From Erythrobacter sp. (lineage in GTDB: Bacteria > Pseudomonadota > Alphaproteobacteria > Sphingomonadales > Sphingomonadaceae): 7,281 bases of DNA. Below the pieces are notes generated by a model. The model made no database searches, was not told the DNA's origin, and saw nothing but the letters and a program-made list of their open reading frames with translations. How positions within the stretch are numbered: the first letter of the stretch is position 1; every line of letters begins with the position of its first letter. The stretch is from the NCBI GenBank assembly GCA_013214365.1, contig JABSPI010000090.1, positions 1-7,281 on the forward strand. The letters are read 5' to 3'. Position numbers and translations under genes: made by a program. Of this stretch, positions 5,666 through 7,281 are shown piece by piece.

Positions 5666-7281
5666 TCAGGCGCTCAGGCGATCAGAGCCGTCAATAGACT
5701 TGCTGGCGAACAGACGGCGCGCCTCTTCGCTCGACATTGGACGGCCGAAGTGGAAACCCTGGATCTTGTCGCAGCCAAGATTGCGGATCAATTCGGCTTG
5801 CTCAGCATCTTCGACACCTTCGGCCGTGGTGGTCATATCAAGGCTTTTCGCCATCGCGACCACGGCATTGATGATAGCCAGACTTTCGCTCGCCCCTTGA
5901 GCGGCGCCCTGCACAAAGGTGCGATCAACCTTGATGGTCGAAAACCTTAGTTTGCGCAGATAGCCCAGCGAGGAATAGCCCGTGCCAAAATCGTCCAGCG
6001 CGATCGAGCATCCCAGAGCCATCGCCTGTTCAAGCGCATTGCGCGCAATGCTGGCATCGCGCAGGAAAATGCTCTCGGTCACTTCGATCTCCAGCCGCTC
6101 AGGGCGCAATCCGCTGGCAGCCAGTGCGTCGATGACCTCCTGATGAAATTCGGGCTCGAGCAATTGCTCGGGCGATACATTGACATTGACCTTCACATCT
6201 TCGGGCCAATTGCGCGCTTCAAAACAAGCTTGGCGCAGCACCCATTTGCCGATCGGAACAATCAACCGTGTATCCTCGGCCAGCGGGATGAACTTGCCCG
6301 GGCTGACAAAGCCATGCTCAGAGCTATTCCAGCGCACTAGCGCCTCGAAACTGACAACTTTTTCGCTGCGCGCATCCACGACTGGCTGATAATGCAGGAC
6401 GAATTCATCAAGCCCCAGCGCCTTGCGCAAGCTGACTTCCAACTGGCGCCGTTCCTCGGCCGATGCGTGAAGCACTGGTTCAAAGCGGCAATGTTCGCCG
6501 CCCCCTGTGTCTTTGGCTCGGTACAGTGCGAGGTCGGCATTGCGCATCAATTCTTCGACCGATTTGCCATCGCGCGGGCCAATCGCGGAGCCGACGCTCG
6601 CGCCGACATAGAGCGTGTGATTGTCGACCTGATAAGGTTCGGTGAGCGACTGGATCACCCGGGCGGCAAGCTGGCGAAGGAAATCAAGATCACTCGCATC
6701 GCGGATCACAATCGCGAATTCATCGCCGCCGAGGCGACCAACCAGGGCATTCTCGCCCGTGAGCGCTTGAAGCCGAGATGAAACCTGCGCGAGCAATTTG
6801 TCACCGGTCAAATGGCCAAGCGAATCGTTGACCGCCTTGAACCTATCCAAATCCACCATCAACAGCGCGCAGCGCGTGCGCCATTGATCGGCATATTGCA
6901 GCGCGTCTCCCAAAGCTTCGGTCAGCATCAGGCGATTGGGCAAGGAGGTGAGTGTATCGTAGCGCGCCAGATAGGCGATTTTCTCCGAGGATTCGCGTTG
7001 TTCGGTCACATCCGAGCCAACTCCGCGGACACCAGTGAATTGCCCCCGGTCGTCACGGATCGGGGTGCCGGACAATTCCCACCAGCGCTCATCGCCGCGA
7101 ATGGTGACTTGCACAATCAGGTTCGAGAAGTTCTCGCGATTGCGCAGCTTCTCGGCCAGTTCGTGGAGGCTGGCGGGAAAATTGCTGGTTTCCCAATTAT
7201 CACCCGTGATCAATTGCAACAAAGGCTCACCGTCAACATCAGTATCGCGGGCGCCCAGGGCAAAAGCAAAGCGCGGACTAA
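5666..7281 (-). CDS. PAS-GGDEF-EAL cyclic-di-GMP enzyme (5' end outside window)
   Basis: This is a composite regulator that may make and/or break down the second messenger cyclic-di-GMP. About 537 residues are visible, and the frame is open to the window edge, so the start lies beyond it. In order: the C-terminal part of a PAS-type sensor domain (about 7281-6985, ending GVGSDVTEQ); a GGDEF domain with DLDRFKAVND and an intact GGDEF at 6730-6716; and an EAL domain with FEALVRW (EAL at 6346-6338), NVNVSPEQL, EVTES, DDFGTGYSSLGYL (from 5995), KVDRTF, TAEGVE and QGFHFGRP. The phosphodiesterase metal and catalytic residues appear complete. The inhibitory RxxD site expected five residues before GGDEF reads GENA, so product inhibition there is probably lost. 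No membrane segment is visible in the part seen. The ligand of the PAS domain and the net activity cannot be told. Confidence 0.95.
   Translation of the reverse strand, partial: SPRFAFALGARDTDVDGEPLLQLITGDNWETSNFPASLHELAEKLRNRENFSNLIVQVTIRGDERWWELSGTPIRDDRGQFTGVRGVGSDVTEQRESSEKIAYLARYDTLTSLPNRLMLTEALGDALQYADQWRTRCALLMVDLDRFKAVNDSLGHLTGDKLLAQVSSRLQALTGENALVGRLGGDEFAIVIRDASDLDFLRQLAARVIQSLTEPYQVDNHTLYVGASVGSAIGPRDGKSVEELMRNADLALYRAKDTGGGEHCRFEPVLHASAEERRQLEVSLRKALGLDEFVLHYQPVVDARSEKVVSFEALVRWNSSEHGFVSPGKFIPLAEDTRLIVPIGKWVLRQACFEARNWPEDVKVNVNVSPEQLLEPEFHQEVIDALAASGLRPERLEIEVTESIFLRDASIARNALEQAMALGCSIALDDFGTGYSSLGYLRKLRFSTIKVDRTFVQGAAQGASESLAIINAVVAMAKSLDMTTTAEGVEDAEQAELIRNLGCDKIQGFHFGRPMSSEEARRLFASKSIDGSDRLSA

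Noticed and set aside
5643..5950. Short plus-strand frames after purQ as continuation of the operon
   Set aside because: They lie opposite the conserved C-terminal EAL sequence and show no ribosome site or family pattern.
7220..7222. TTG as the start of the GGDEF-EAL gene
   Set aside because: The same frame stays open to the window edge and encodes plausible PAS sequence upstream, so the gene is partial and starts outside the window.
1..7281. CRISPR array, insertion sequence, integrase or attachment site at the tRNA
   Set aside because: There are no regularly spaced repeats and no transposase or integrase, and no copy of the tRNA 3' end was noticed elsewhere in the window.

Overview
This window looks like ordinary chromosomal DNA from an alphaproteobacterium, most likely a member of the Sphingomonadales (Erythrobacter-like). 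That placement is inferred from moderately high G+C, a separate small PurS subunit next to PurQ, the style of the large two-domain periplasmic M16 peptidase, and a PAS-GGDEF-EAL regulator. No database comparison was possible.

Layout, left to right. The first 86 bases are probably the 3' end of an unrecognised plus-strand gene. tRNA-Phe(GAA) lies at 203-277, followed after only 26 bases by purC (304-1104), which encodes SAICAR synthase. A 300-base non-coding stretch with two inverted repeats leads to a 981-codon exported M16 zinc metallopeptidase (1405-4350). Just past its stop codon is a strong, nested inverted repeat that reads as a bidirectional terminator. About 245 bases of non-coding DNA follow, carrying a plausible sigma-70-type promoter with repeats next to it. 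Then come purS (4676-4927) and purQ (4927-5631), which overlap by one base. The right end is a minus-strand PAS-GGDEF-EAL gene, convergent with purQ, whose 5' end lies outside the window.

How the genes work together. PurS and PurQ are the small and glutaminase subunits of FGAM synthetase (purine step 4); PurC catalyses a later step (SAICAR synthesis). The large subunit gene purL is not in the window, and the pur genes are split by the peptidase gene, which appears to be a separate transcription unit. tRNA-Phe and purC probably share a transcript, because there is no room for a terminator plus promoter between them. The cyclic-di-GMP enzyme has no evident link to purine synthesis.

I found no sign of a novel multi-gene system, mobile element, CRISPR array or defence locus. 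The observations most worth checking are non-coding: the nested bidirectional terminator, a possible ~100-nt minus-strand small RNA ending at it, the repeats at the purS promoter, and the tRNA-Phe/purC junction.
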